NCBI RefSeq assembly: GCF_002895435.1
Contig: NZ_POYJ01000004.1
Span: forward strand, 124,001-188,000
From: Aquimarina sediminis
Lineage (GTDB): Bacteria; Bacteroidota; Bacteroidia; Flavobacteriales; Flavobacteriaceae
Length of the DNA: 64,000 nt
Direction of reading: 5' to 3'
Part shown: in pieces, positions 35,633-44,599 of the stretch
How the letters are laid out: the number at the start of each line of letters is the position of its first letter
Position numbering within the stretch: position 1 is the first letter of the stretch
Position numbers and translations under genes: made by a program
Notes under the pieces: model-generated
Told to the model about the DNA's origin: nothing
What the model saw: the letters and a program-made list of their open reading frames with translations, nothing else
Databases searched by the model: none

Positions 35633-37024
35633 ATGCTTCGTTTAAATCTATACATAATAGTAAGTTGTTTCAATTTATTTATTCTTTACGGACAGCAAAA
35701 TTATAAATATGAAAATTTTGGTGACAAATCTATTCTTTTAAATGGCAATGTTACAGGTAGTGTTAGTGATTTAGGTGCTACTTATTATAATCCCGCTAGG
35801 TTAACTACTATAAAAGATCCTCTTTTTAGTATTAATGGTAAAATTTATCAACTTAGTGAGGTTAAAACAAATGAAGGAACACATGATAATCATACTCTAA
35901 AAAGTTCTGAGTTTTCAGGATTACCTCATATGGTAGCTGGTACATTTAAACTCAACAACACTAATAATCATCATTTTGCTTACTCTCTTCTTTCCAGAAA
36001 CAGATCAAATACATCTATATCATATAGTACTGGTATTCAAACCTCTGACATTATTGCAGAACAAGTAGGCTTAGAGACTTATGTAGGTAATATAGAAATC
36101 ACGAATAAAATTAATGAAGAATGGTATGGAGTTTCATGGGCAACAAAATGCACCGAAAATCTGAGCATAGGAATATCTGGTTATTTTTCAAGCTATGAGT
36201 TTAAAGGTTCCAATTCATTGGAATATTCAAGTATCGCTCAGGATTCGGCAATTGCTTTATATAGAAGCAAAGTTGGTTTTGTTCAAAAATCTTATGGTTT
36301 TTTTGGAAAAGTCGGGATAGCATATAGTACTAACAAATTAGAACTAGGGATCAATATTGATATACCTTACATTGAATTCTTAGGTAAAGGAAGATTTAAT
36401 CAAGAAGAATTTTTAACGGGGCTTTCTAGTATCGATAATCGCTTTTCCTACAATAGTTTTGAAAACCTTGATTCAAAAAGAAAATACCCTTTAGGAATTC
36501 AATTTGGAACGGGATTAAAACTTGGAAAAAACAAGCTGCATTTTAATATAAATTGGAATAATAAAAAAAAGCTGTACGATAGAATCTCCATACCAAGGTT
36601 TAATAGTGAATTAGAAACCTCTACTCAATTGCTTTTTCAAGAAAGATTAAAAGATATTGTCAATTTTGGTTTGGGGATTGATTTTTTTCTAAATACCAAA
36701 TTAAGTGGCTATGCTAGTTATTCAACAGATTTTTCTCCATACATAACCAACGCTACTCTCTTTGACTTAACCAATAAACAAAATGAGGATATTAATTTGA
36801 TTGCAGACTTTAATCACTATGGTTTAGGAGTAAACTTTTCAGTAAACAAATTAGATATTGTTTTGGGGGGTGTTCTATCTTCTGGTGGTTCAAATTTTAA
36901 CCGCCCATTACACTTTCCGAGCGAAGCTCTCAATTCTCAAAGCTCAGTAACCAAAATAAAGCTTAGAAGGTATCGAATCTTAGTCGGTCTCAATTTAACC
37001 ATAGATCAAATTTTAAAAAAGTAA
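35633..37024 (+). CDS. FadL/OmpP1-like outer-membrane protein
   Basis: A 463-residue protein with signal peptide (near ILYGQQ) followed by GDKSILLNGNVTGSVSDLGATYYNPAR, i.e. the N-terminal Gly/Asn-Pro-Ala signature of FadL-like proteins (positions ~30-56). The remainder is a long series of beta strands, ending in a predicted barrel strand. FadL-type channels take up hydrophobic compounds. It follows the DUF2490-like gene by 81 bp. Confidence 0.7.
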   Translation: MLRLNLYIIVSCFNLFILYGQQNYKYENFGDKSILLNGNVTGSVSDLGATYYNPARLTTIKDPLFSINGKIYQLSEVKTNEGTHDNHTLKSSEFSGLPHMVAGTFKLNNTNNHHFAYSLLSRNRSNTSISYSTGIQTSDIIAEQVGLETYVGNIEITNKINEEWYGVSWATKCTENLSIGISGYFSSYEFKGSNSLEYSSIAQDSAIALYRSKVGFVQKSYGFFGKVGIAYSTNKLELGINIDIPYIEFLGKGRFNQEEFLTGLSSIDNRFSYNSFENLDSKRKYPLGIQFGTGLKLGKNKLHFNINWNNKKKLYDRISIPRFNSELETSTQLLFQERLKDIVNFGLGIDFFLNTKLSGYASYSTDFSPYITNATLFDLTNKQNEDINLIADFNHYGLGVNFSVNKLDIVLGGVLSSGGSNFNRPLHFPSEALNSQSSVTKIKLRRYRILVGLNLTIDQILKK

Positions 37025-37426
37025 TTATTAATCTATATTTTTTACAGTTTTAGATTCAAATTCTTTGTTTCCATACTTTATGCCTCTATAAAATCGTATT
37101 CATTATTTGTCTCAACAAAAAACATTGTAATCTGTATACATGTGAATTTGTTAAATGATTACTTCCTTTTACCTATATGTTTTCCTTAATTTAATAATTG
37201 TTATGGATTATTTTCTTAAGTAACTTTTTAGATAAGCCTCAATTAAAAAGCACTTTCTTCTGGTTCTCTCACATAATAGAAATTCATACAGTGAAATCTT
37301 AGTCAAAATTAAGGCTTTGGATACAGCCATGTTAAAAAAACAAAAATAATTTTCAATTTATGATTTAATTTAGCCTTAATATAAATGTTTTATATATATT
37401 TGCACTCGCAAAATGATAACCATACT
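37025..37426. other. Gene-free stretch before tRNA-Pro
   Basis: No open frame or RNA structure recognised apart from the candidate tRNA promoter at 37395-37402. The sequence is very AT-rich. Confidence 0.5.
37395..37402 (+). promoter_or_regulatory. -7 promoter element of tRNA-Pro(UGG)
   Basis: TATATTTG matches TAnnTTTG exactly, 24 bp before the first base of the tRNA, a distance suited to tRNA transcription. Confidence 0.5.
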
Positions 37427-37501
37427 CGGGGTGTAGCGTAGCCCGGTTATCGCGCCGCGTTTGGGACGCGGAGGTCGCAGGTTCGAATCCTGCCACCCCG
37501 A
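37427..37501 (+). tRNA. tRNA-Pro (anticodon UGG)
   Basis: Acceptor stem CGGGGTG/CACCCCG with discriminator A (37501); T-arm GCAGGTTCGAATCCTGC; anticodon arm CCGCG-TTTGGGA-CGCGG gives anticodon TGG, reading proline codons CCA/CCG. CCA is not encoded. A terminator hairpin follows at once. Confidence 0.95.
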
Positions 37502-37506
37502 CTAAG

Positions 37507-37545
37507 AAACCGCTCATTTTATATAGAAAATGAGTGGTTTTTTTA
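37507..37545 (+). terminator. Terminator of tRNA-Pro(UGG)
   Basis: AAACCGCTCATTTT (37507-37520) pairs with AAAATGAGTGGTTT (37527-37540, one G-U pair) around ATATAG and runs into TTTTTTT. Together with the -7 element it frames the tRNA as a single transcription unit. Confidence 0.8.
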
Positions 37546-37867
37546 GTTCTATACTTCGGAGATTAGTAATCATGCCTAAAAAAGGTCATTTCTTAAAAAG
37601 TTATAGTTTGACTGTATGAACATAAAATCGTCAGATAAAAGATTTTTCTCCGAAAAAATACAAATTCTTTATTACAAGTTAACTTTTTATCGCCTAACCC
37701 ACGTCGTTCATAGAATTTTTTGATTCTATACTATAAAGTTTAGTAATTTCTAGCGCTTAAACACTTACTCATCATATCATTAAGTACTTTTCTATCAATA
37801 GAAAAAATACTTTAACCAAGAGGGTTTTTATCGGTATAAAAAATATACGAACTAAAACAAACAAACT
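37546..37867. other. Gene-free stretch upstream of sulfatase gene
   Basis: About 320 bp that must hold the promoter of the sulfatase gene at 37868. No clear TAnnTTTG element, repeat or small gene was recognised. Confidence 0.45.
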
Positions 37868-39532
37868 GTGTATCCAAGATTTATTCATTTTCTCACTCTA
37901 GTTGTAGTGTCAACACTTCTATCATGTGGAGGAAACAAACAAGAACCAAAAAAACGTCCCAATATTCTTTTTATCATGTCGGACGATCATGCATATCAGG
38001 CCATTAGTGCCTATTCAGGTCATCTCATAAACACACCTAATATTGACCGTATCGCAGCAGAAGGTGTACTATTTACCGAGGCAAGTGTAACTAATTCTAT
38101 TTGTGCTCCTTCGCGTGCAACATTACTAACAGGCAAACATACCCACCTAAATGGCAAAATAAATAATATCCAAAAATTCGATACTACTGAAACAACTTTT
38201 CCTCAATTATTTCAAAAAGCAGGTTACCAAACCGCTATGTTTGGTAAGTTGCATTTTGGAAATAACCCAAAAGGAGTTGATGATTTTATGATTTTACCAG
38301 GACAGGGAAGTTATATCAATCCAGAATTCGTTACTCCAAAAGGAGATACTACAATAACGGGCTATGTAACTGATATTATTACCGATGTTACTTTGGACTG
38401 GTTGGACAAAAAGCGAGACACTGCAAAACCATTTATGCTGATGTATTTGCACAAAGCACCCCACAGAGCTTGGTGGCCAAGCGCCGAAAAAATGAAGGAA
38501 TTTTCTAAAAAAACTTTCCCTGAACCAGAAACTCTTTTTGATGATTATTCAAACAGAGGCACAGCTGCAAAAACCGCAGAAATGAACCTGCTATATCACA
38601 TGGACTATACGCAAGATTCTAAAATTATGCCTGAAACTATTGAAGAAATGGGAAGTGTAGAACCCGTTATTCCGCCTATTATATATGGTGGTAAATATGC
38701 TTTAAAACAGTCTCTAAATAGAATGACAAAAGAACAAAAAGCCCTATACAATCCTATTTTAGATGCTATTAATACAGATTTCAAAGACAATTGGAATGGA
38801 ATGACCGATAAGGAGAAAATGAGTTGGAAATACCAACGGTACATGCAGGATTATTTGGCGTGTATTTCGTCTGTGGATGATAACGTAGGAAGGGTATTAA
38901 ATTATCTCGACATAAACAATCTTACCGATAACACCATGGTAGTTTACACCTCCGATCAAGGTTTTTACCTTGGTGAACATGGGTGGTTCGACAAGCGTTT
39001 TATTTACAATGAGTCTTTTAAAACACCCCTGTTGGTTAGATGGCCTAACCAAATCAAAGCTGGTATTACCAATAAAGAAATGGTACAAAACCTAGATTTT
39101 GCTCAAACGTTTTTGGAAGCTGCACAAATAAAAGCACCATCAGACATGCAGGGCAAATCATTAATGCCGCTTTTAAAAGGAGAAATACAAGGATGGGATC
39201 GTGACGCTGTATATTACCATTTTTATGAATATCCTGGCTGGCATTCTGTAAAAAGACATTATGGTATTGTTACCAAGGATTATAAGTTGGTACATTTTTA
39301 CTACGACATAGATGAATGGGAGCTCTACGATCGTAAAAAAGACACACATGAATTGAAGAACGTTTATCACGATCCTAAGTACAAAAATGTAGTATTAGAA
39401 ATGAAAAAAAGACTATCTGAGCTAAGAATTAAATATGGTGATTCTGATGAGTTGCAGCAAAAATATTTAGAGATGACCCAAAATACCTCTTCTAATATCA
39501 ACGAATCAGAATCAAAAAAATCAAAACCATAA
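37868..39532 (+). CDS. Sulfatase lipoprotein (CxPxR type)
   Basis: A 554-residue sulfatase starting at GTG (37868), with lipobox LLSC (Cys20). Metal-binding Asp39-Asp40 (MSDDHAYQ) and the full maturation motif Cys79-A-P-S-Arg83 are present, as are the second-half metal residues in YTSDQGFYLGEHGWFDKR. Length and C-terminal ELYDRKKDTHELKNVY fit the polysaccharide sulfatases of marine Bacteroidota. It needs an FGE; the nearest is encoded at 33462-34652. Confidence 0.92.
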   Translation: MYPRFIHFLTLVVVSTLLSCGGNKQEPKKRPNILFIMSDDHAYQAISAYSGHLINTPNIDRIAAEGVLFTEASVTNSICAPSRATLLTGKHTHLNGKINNIQKFDTTETTFPQLFQKAGYQTAMFGKLHFGNNPKGVDDFMILPGQGSYINPEFVTPKGDTTITGYVTDIITDVTLDWLDKKRDTAKPFMLMYLHKAPHRAWWPSAEKMKEFSKKTFPEPETLFDDYSNRGTAAKTAEMNLLYHMDYTQDSKIMPETIEEMGSVEPVIPPIIYGGKYALKQSLNRMTKEQKALYNPILDAINTDFKDNWNGMTDKEKMSWKYQRYMQDYLACISSVDDNVGRVLNYLDINNLTDNTMVVYTSDQGFYLGEHGWFDKRFIYNESFKTPLLVRWPNQIKAGITNKEMVQNLDFAQTFLEAAQIKAPSDMQGKSLMPLLKGEIQGWDRDAVYYHFYEYPGWHSVKRHYGIVTKDYKLVHFYYDIDEWELYDRKKDTHELKNVYHDPKYKNVVLEMKKRLSELRIKYGDSDELQQKYLEMTQNTSSNINESESKKSKP

Positions 39533-39813
39533 TATATAAAAACTCTAGAAGTTATAAATCATTATTAGGGAATTAAATATAACAAAAGCTAGTAATTTGT
39601 ATAGGTAATAATAGAGAAAACATTAAACATCAAAGTTTTTCACATTTCAAATCAGAGTATTATGCTAAAAAACTAACACACGATTTATAATTCTTAGTGA
39701 GCTTTCACTCAACTTTGCGATTTCCCTCTTTTCATATTTTCGTTCTCTAACTCAGAACTAAGTTTATTAGGCAGTTAGAGTCGACACAAATAAAAACTTA
39801 ATGACAAAAAGCT

Positions 39814-41280
39814 ATGTTTTCGGAAAAAAATAAAAAAATACGCTTTAGTATAGTATTTTTTGCAAGTGTAATTTTAATTTCATGCACTCAAGAACAGAAA
39901 AAAGACTATAATGTACTTTTCATTATTTCGGATGATTTGACAGCGACAGCTTTATCTTCGTACGAGAATAAAGCGTGTAGCACACCAAACATTAATAAAC
40001 TTGCTTCTGAAGGAGTTATGTTTACAAAAGCATATTGTCAATACCCTGTATGTGGACCATCACGGGCGTCTTTAATGAGTGGATATTATCCGCATGCCAC
40101 TACTACATTTGGATATGTAAGTGGTCGTAAAAATATTGGAAAGGAACGTAAAACATGGTCACAATCTTTTAAAGAAAATGGATATTACACCGCCAGAGTG
40201 AGTAAGATTTACCATATGGGTGTCCCTATAGATATTGAAACTGGTAGCGATGGGCAAGATGATCCTGCTTCCTGGAATGAAAAATACAATAGTCAGGCTC
40301 TAGAATGGCAAACAAAAGGAGAAGCTGAACTTGTACAAGGTAATCCAGATGGAACTATTGAAAGAAAAGGGGGCAATGTAATGACAATAGTTAAGGCTGA
40401 TGGAGATGATTTAGTTCTTGCAGATGGAATAACAGCTAAAAAAGCCAGTGAATTAATTAGAAAACATAAGAATGAAAAATTCTTTCTAGCTATAGGTATG
40501 GTAAGGCCGCATGTCCCATTTGTGGCACCAAAAGCCCACTTCGCTCCTTATCCATACACAGACATAATTTTGTCAGAAAAAGTTGAAAATGATTGGGATG
40601 ATATACCAAAAAGAGGAATTAACTACGTTACAAGCGTAAATGGGGAAATGAGTATTGAGCAACAACAAAAAGCCGTCGCTGCATATTATGCTTCAGTTTC
40701 TTTTATGGATGAGCAAGTTGGTAAAGTCTTGAGAACATTAGAGAAAGAAGGTTTAGAAGACAACACCATTGTCATATTTACATCAGACCACGGGTTTCAT
40801 CTTGGAGAACATGATTTTTGGATGAAAGTTAGCTTACATGAAGAGTCAGTTAGAGTTCCACTTATTATAAAGGTACCAGGTAAAAAACCTGCTGTTTGTA
40901 ATTCATTTGTTGAACTTATAGATATGTATCCAACTGTAACAGAATTAGCAGAGATAAAACATCCCAAGCATATTCAAGGAAAAAGTCTTGTAAAGATACT
41001 TGATGACCCTAATCACAAAGTTAGAGATATGGCATTTAGTGTTTCCCAAGGAGGAAAATCATTTTTATTGAGAACAGATGGCTGGGCTTATATTCAATAC
41101 GATGAAGATGCGAAATCAGGTATGGAACTTTTTGACATGAAAAATGACCCGAAACAATATACCAATTTAGCGTATGATCCGAAATATGTCAAAATTATAG
41201 ATGAATTTCAGCAAAAACTCCAAGACAAATTGAAAGAAGTTAGAACCAATGATTTAGGAATTGATTATAATAAAAGATAA
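39814..41280 (+). CDS. Sulfatase lipoprotein (iduronate-2-sulfatase-like)
   Basis: A 488-residue sulfatase with lipobox LISC (Cys24). Asp40-Asp41 (ISDDLTA), the maturation motif Cys80-G-P-S-Arg84 and the later FTSDHGFHLGEHDFWMKVSLHEES metal/substrate segment (positions ~324-347) are intact. The MVRPHVPFVAP segment and the C-terminal ELFDMKNDPKQYTNLA are typical of the iduronate-2-sulfatase group. It lies 281 bp after another sulfatase gene and 317 bp before an AraC regulator. Confidence 0.92.
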   Translation: MFSEKNKKIRFSIVFFASVILISCTQEQKKDYNVLFIISDDLTATALSSYENKACSTPNINKLASEGVMFTKAYCQYPVCGPSRASLMSGYYPHATTTFGYVSGRKNIGKERKTWSQSFKENGYYTARVSKIYHMGVPIDIETGSDGQDDPASWNEKYNSQALEWQTKGEAELVQGNPDGTIERKGGNVMTIVKADGDDLVLADGITAKKASELIRKHKNEKFFLAIGMVRPHVPFVAPKAHFAPYPYTDIILSEKVENDWDDIPKRGINYVTSVNGEMSIEQQQKAVAAYYASVSFMDEQVGKVLRTLEKEGLEDNTIVIFTSDHGFHLGEHDFWMKVSLHEESVRVPLIIKVPGKKPAVCNSFVELIDMYPTVTELAEIKHPKHIQGKSLVKILDDPNHKVRDMAFSVSQGGKSFLLRTDGWAYIQYDEDAKSGMELFDMKNDPKQYTNLAYDPKYVKIIDEFQQKLQDKLKEVRTNDLGIDYNKR

Positions 41281-41597
41281 ATCTTGAAATGACAGTGTAT
41301 ATGACTGTAACAATTTGTATGAGTAATGGTAGGTAAGCTTACACAAGTATTCTGGTTAATCCAAATACGAGAAACTCTATGTTTTTGGCTCCTCTAAACA
41401 CCTTGAATCCTGTTCCTTACATTTTTATACCGATGACCTAATTTTGCGTAGACTACTTGTATGGTGGTAGCAATAGATAGTTAATTATTTTACTATATAC
41501 CCTCAACACTTATAAATAATTACTAGATTTAGTGTAAGAACAGGTCGAATTAAGCTTAGAGTGTTATTCATTTATCATAAACACTTAATTAAATAAC
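41281..41597. other. Intergenic region before an AraC gene
   Basis: No gene seen. TAATTTTG at 41439-41446 matches the -7 consensus and could start a ~145-base leader for the AraC gene at 41598; no -33 partner is obvious. Confidence 0.35.
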
Positions 41598-42446
41598 ATG
41601 CATTATAAACATACTGGGAAAAACAATGGTCTTTTCGAACTTATAGATACTGCAACTATTAAGTATAGCTCTAATAAATTATTGTCAGATTGCTATAAAG
41701 TAGTATGGGCAAGAAATGATAGTATTACTTTAGGAGTAGATGGTTATCGAATTTTTCTTGATAAAAATCATCTTCTTTTCCTTTCTCAACTTAATACTGT
41801 TGAATTCGAAATAGCGCATAAAGATATTATAATTTATTCTTTTAACAGAGAATTTTATTGTATTAGAGATCATGATGCAGAGGTATCATGTAATGGTTTT
41901 TTGTTTTTAGGATCTTCATCACCACTAATAGTAGAACTCTCAGAAAAGGAACAAAAAAGTTTTCATCTATTATACGATTTTTTTGTAGAAGAATTTGAAA
42001 CCATGGATCATATTCAGGGTGAGATGCTGTTAGTGCTTTTAAAGCGATTATTAATAAAATCTGTAAGAATTGCCCGTAAGCTCTTACCAAAAGAAGATAT
42101 GCCTAAGTCCAAATTAAATGCTATCAGAAAGTTTAATTTATTAGTAGAGATGCATTTTAGAGAAAAACACAAAGTAAGTGATTATGCTACACTAATGCAT
42201 GTTACTCCAAAATCTCTCTCTAATTTGTTTTCACGCTACTTTCATAAATCTCCTTTAAAAATCATTAATGAAAGACTTATTTTAGAGAGTAAAAGACTTT
42301 TAGAATTTTCTGACAAGAACATCAATGAAATTGGATACATCCTTGGGTTTAATGAGATTTCTCATTTTTCAAAATTTTTCAAAACCCATGTTGGCTTATC
42401 TCCAACTGAATATCAGAATATCTATGTAGACAAGAAAAATTTATAA
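41598..42446 (+). CDS. AraC-family regulator with Cys/His motif
   Basis: A 282-residue protein: an N-terminal cupin-like half (~1-105), a helical linker, and a C-terminal AraC double helix-turn-helix (LMHVTPKSLSNLFSRYFHKS and IGYILGFNEISHFSKFFKTHVGLSP). In the cupin half it carries FNREFYCIRDHDAEVSCNG (Cys88, His92, Cys98), shared almost exactly with the paralogue at 47777-48625. The two paralogues bracket the haem/cytochrome c maturation genes. Confidence 0.85.
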   Translation: MHYKHTGKNNGLFELIDTATIKYSSNKLLSDCYKVVWARNDSITLGVDGYRIFLDKNHLLFLSQLNTVEFEIAHKDIIIYSFNREFYCIRDHDAEVSCNGFLFLGSSSPLIVELSEKEQKSFHLLYDFFVEEFETMDHIQGEMLLVLLKRLLIKSVRIARKLLPKEDMPKSKLNAIRKFNLLVEMHFREKHKVSDYATLMHVTPKSLSNLFSRYFHKSPLKIINERLILESKRLLEFSDKNINEIGYILGFNEISHFSKFFKTHVGLSPTEYQNIYVDKKNL

Positions 42447-42468
42447 ATCAACGTAATCTATTATAAAA

Positions 42469-42675
42469 GGACTAACTCCTCTTTTAGAAGATATCACAAA
42501 AATTACATTCAATCAAATACATCTAACAACCCTCACATTGGAAAGTGAAGGAATACCTCCTCCCCTACCGCAAGCATTTGAATACAAGTAAATGTAAATT
42601 ATAAAAAGAACGAATAGCCGAAGCTTTAGACAGGCTTAAAAATTAGAATCAGAACTCGAAGTCTGAAAAGAGCAC
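42469..42675 (+). pseudogene. Fragment of a sensor histidine kinase
   Basis: A 41-codon open stretch (42469-42591) encodes LTPLLEDITKITFNQIHL and then EGIPPPLPQAFEYK, and after a stop and a frameshift comes ERIAEALDRLKN, a stop and SEK. This order resembles the segment just before the H-box of a common Bacteroidota kinase type (ERIAEAL.RLK.TQ.QLIQSEK). There is no start codon and no kinase core downstream, so it is a relic. The assignment is from memory of the family and by eye. Confidence 0.4.
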
Positions 42676-43238
42676 CCCCAAGATAATAATCGTTCTTATA
42701 CCAAAACAATCAAATAAACAAATTCGCTTTCATGTTTTCAAGTTAAAAACAAGAGGTATAAACTATGGAAAATAGTGCAATGATTTTTTATTGAATAAGT
42801 TGTTACTTTGCTATTAAATTTTTAATCAGATAGCACTAAAAAAGCTTTTAAATTGAATATCCGACATATTATTTGTTCAACAACAGATTATTTAACAAAT
42901 GCATAAAGTGTAAAAACATGAAGTGACGAAAACAACTTTATTACCCTTTCATTCTTGGACATGAAATATTGATAAAATTCTGTATTAAACAAAACGGTCA
43001 GATTCTAATAGGTTTTAAAAGAAGAAATTGAAGTTATAAATGATAGAACTAGTTTGCTTCAAAATAGATTAATGAAACTGAATGTATTATGTAAACCCAA
43101 GTTTGTTATAGTCGACTTCGTATATCGGATCAACCTAATACAATCTCAGCTTTATAAATGCAACATATTTATTACACGTTATGAATCAAGATTACCATAT
43201 TAAGTAGTATTAATGTATAATTTAAAATAATAAGCAAA
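42676..43238. other. Gene-free stretch after the kinase relic
   Basis: No coding region, RNA or long repeat recognised; probably decayed sequence plus the promoter of the SnoaL-like gene. Confidence 0.4.
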
Positions 43239-43610
43239 ATGACAGAACAACAAATCAATGAAAGCATTCATGGGTTACTAAATTTGGCACACGATGGCAA
43301 AATTTTGGAAGCAATAGATAAGTACTATCACGACGATGTTGTCACTCAGGAAGGATTAAATGGAGAGCCTAGAAAAGGTGGTAAAAAAAGCTACCTCGAA
43401 TTTTATAAAGACTTTTTGGATAATATGACTGAGGTAAATACATTTAAAGGCAAAGCACACCTTGTTGGAGAAAATGTTTCGGCAATTGCTTGGGATTTAG
43501 ACTTTAACAATAATCTTTGGGGAAAGATTAATTTCACAGAATTGGCTATACAAGAATGGAAAGATGGTAAGATCTTTAAAGAAACCTATTTCTATAACCC
43601 ACAAGTATAA
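43239..43610 (+). CDS. SnoaL/NTF2-like protein
   Basis: A 123-residue single-domain protein with the cone-shaped NTF2-like fold pattern: helical start, KYYHDDVVTQEGLNGEPRKG, LEFYKDFLDNMTEV, and the strands VSAIAWDLDFNN and LAIQEWKDGKIFKETYFY. Members bind or transform small polyketide- or steroid-like molecules; the ligand here is unknown. It is 75 bp upstream of the haem-binding genes. Confidence 0.8.
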   Translation: MTEQQINESIHGLLNLAHDGKILEAIDKYYHDDVVTQEGLNGEPRKGGKKSYLEFYKDFLDNMTEVNTFKGKAHLVGENVSAIAWDLDFNNNLWGKINFTELAIQEWKDGKIFKETYFYNPQV

Positions 43611-43684
43611 GTAAGATTCAATATAATAAAAAAGTATCATTACTTACTTTTCTAGAATTGGTGTTCTAATATATTTAATACATT

Positions 43685-44128
43685 ATGAAAACTAAAGGGT
43701 TAATTATTTGTTCTTTAATATTTGGTGTTGCAATACAGTTTATTAGACCCTATAAACAAGAGTATAGCCAACCAACCTCTAATGATCTCTTAATTGCCAA
43801 TAACCCAAGTGTAGAGGTGGAGTACTTAATAAGGGTTACTTGCTATGACTGTCATTCAAATGAAACAAAAAACTATTGGTATAGTGATATTGCACCCATC
43901 GCTTGGTTTTTAGATAAAAACGTAAGTAATGGTAAGACAAAGCTTAATTTTTCTAATTGGGAGAAATATACATTTGAGCAACGAGTAGATGTCGCTGCAG
44001 AAACTATGTTTCAAGTGTACGAAGGAAGAATGCCTGTTAAAGAATATTTATGGATGCATAAGGATGCAAATCTCACTAAAAAGCAACAGAATAAAATAAC
44101 TAAATGGATAAATTCTTTAGTAAAGTAG
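43685..44128 (+). CDS. Haem-binding domain protein (CxxCH)
   Basis: A 147-residue protein anchored by an N-terminal helix (residues ~4-20) and carrying one c-type haem motif, Cys53-YD-Cys56-His57, within the Haem_bd pattern (IRVTCYDCHSNETKNYWYSDIAP, then FLDKNVSNGKTKLNFSNW, residues ~50-95). It is likely periplasmic, with covalently bound haem, and may pass electrons to an outer protein. Overlaps the start of a paralogous gene by 25 bp. Confidence 0.88.
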   Translation: MKTKGLIICSLIFGVAIQFIRPYKQEYSQPTSNDLLIANNPSVEVEYLIRVTCYDCHSNETKNYWYSDIAPIAWFLDKNVSNGKTKLNFSNWEKYTFEQRVDVAAETMFQVYEGRMPVKEYLWMHKDANLTKKQQNKITKWINSLVK

Positions 44129-44598
44129 TTTTAAAAAAAACACTTCTTTTTCTTTTTATAGCCTTTATATTAATTCAATTTTACAGACCTGGAAAGAACA
44201 ATTCGGTATATACTGCAAATAATGATTTTTTAGAGTTAAGTGATGCCCCAACAGATATTGGAGCCTTACTAAAAAAATCATGTTACGATTGCCACTCTAA
44301 CAATACGAATTATAAGTGGTTTGATAATATTGCTCCTGTATCTTGGTGGGTAGATAATACTATTTCCCGAGGGAAATTAGCTCTAAATTTTTCAGAATGG
44401 AAAGATCATGACCCATGGCGTAAACTATCTTTCTTATCTGCAAGCGTTTATGATATACAAACAGACAGAATGCCAAAAGAATTATATATAAAGTTGCGTC
44501 CTGAAACCAAGCTTTCTAAAAAAGAAAAAGAAAGAATAATAAATTGGATTAATAATATCGATAGGTTTGAAACCTACTACAAAAACGGAAATCATTAA
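44104..44598 (+). CDS. Haem-binding domain protein (CxxCH), paralogue
   Basis: A 164-residue paralogue of the preceding gene: N-terminal anchor helix (~10-26), Cys60-YD-Cys63-His64 haem motif, then NIAPVSWWVDNTISRGKLALNFSEW (residues ~74-98). The 25-bp overlap with the upstream gene and 1-bp gap to the CcsA/ResB gene indicate a tightly coupled operon. Role as small c-type cytochrome is inferred from the motif. Confidence 0.86.
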   Translation: MDKFFSKVVLKKTLLFLFIAFILIQFYRPGKNNSVYTANNDFLELSDAPTDIGALLKKSCYDCHSNNTNYKWFDNIAPVSWWVDNTISRGKLALNFSEWKDHDPWRKLSFLSASVYDIQTDRMPKELYIKLRPETKLSKKEKERIINWINNIDRFETYYKNGNH

Positions 44599-44599
44599 G

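Noticed and set aside
37868..41280. Sulfatase pair as a polysaccharide utilisation locus
   Set aside because: No SusC/SusD pair or glycoside hydrolase gene lies within the window on either side.
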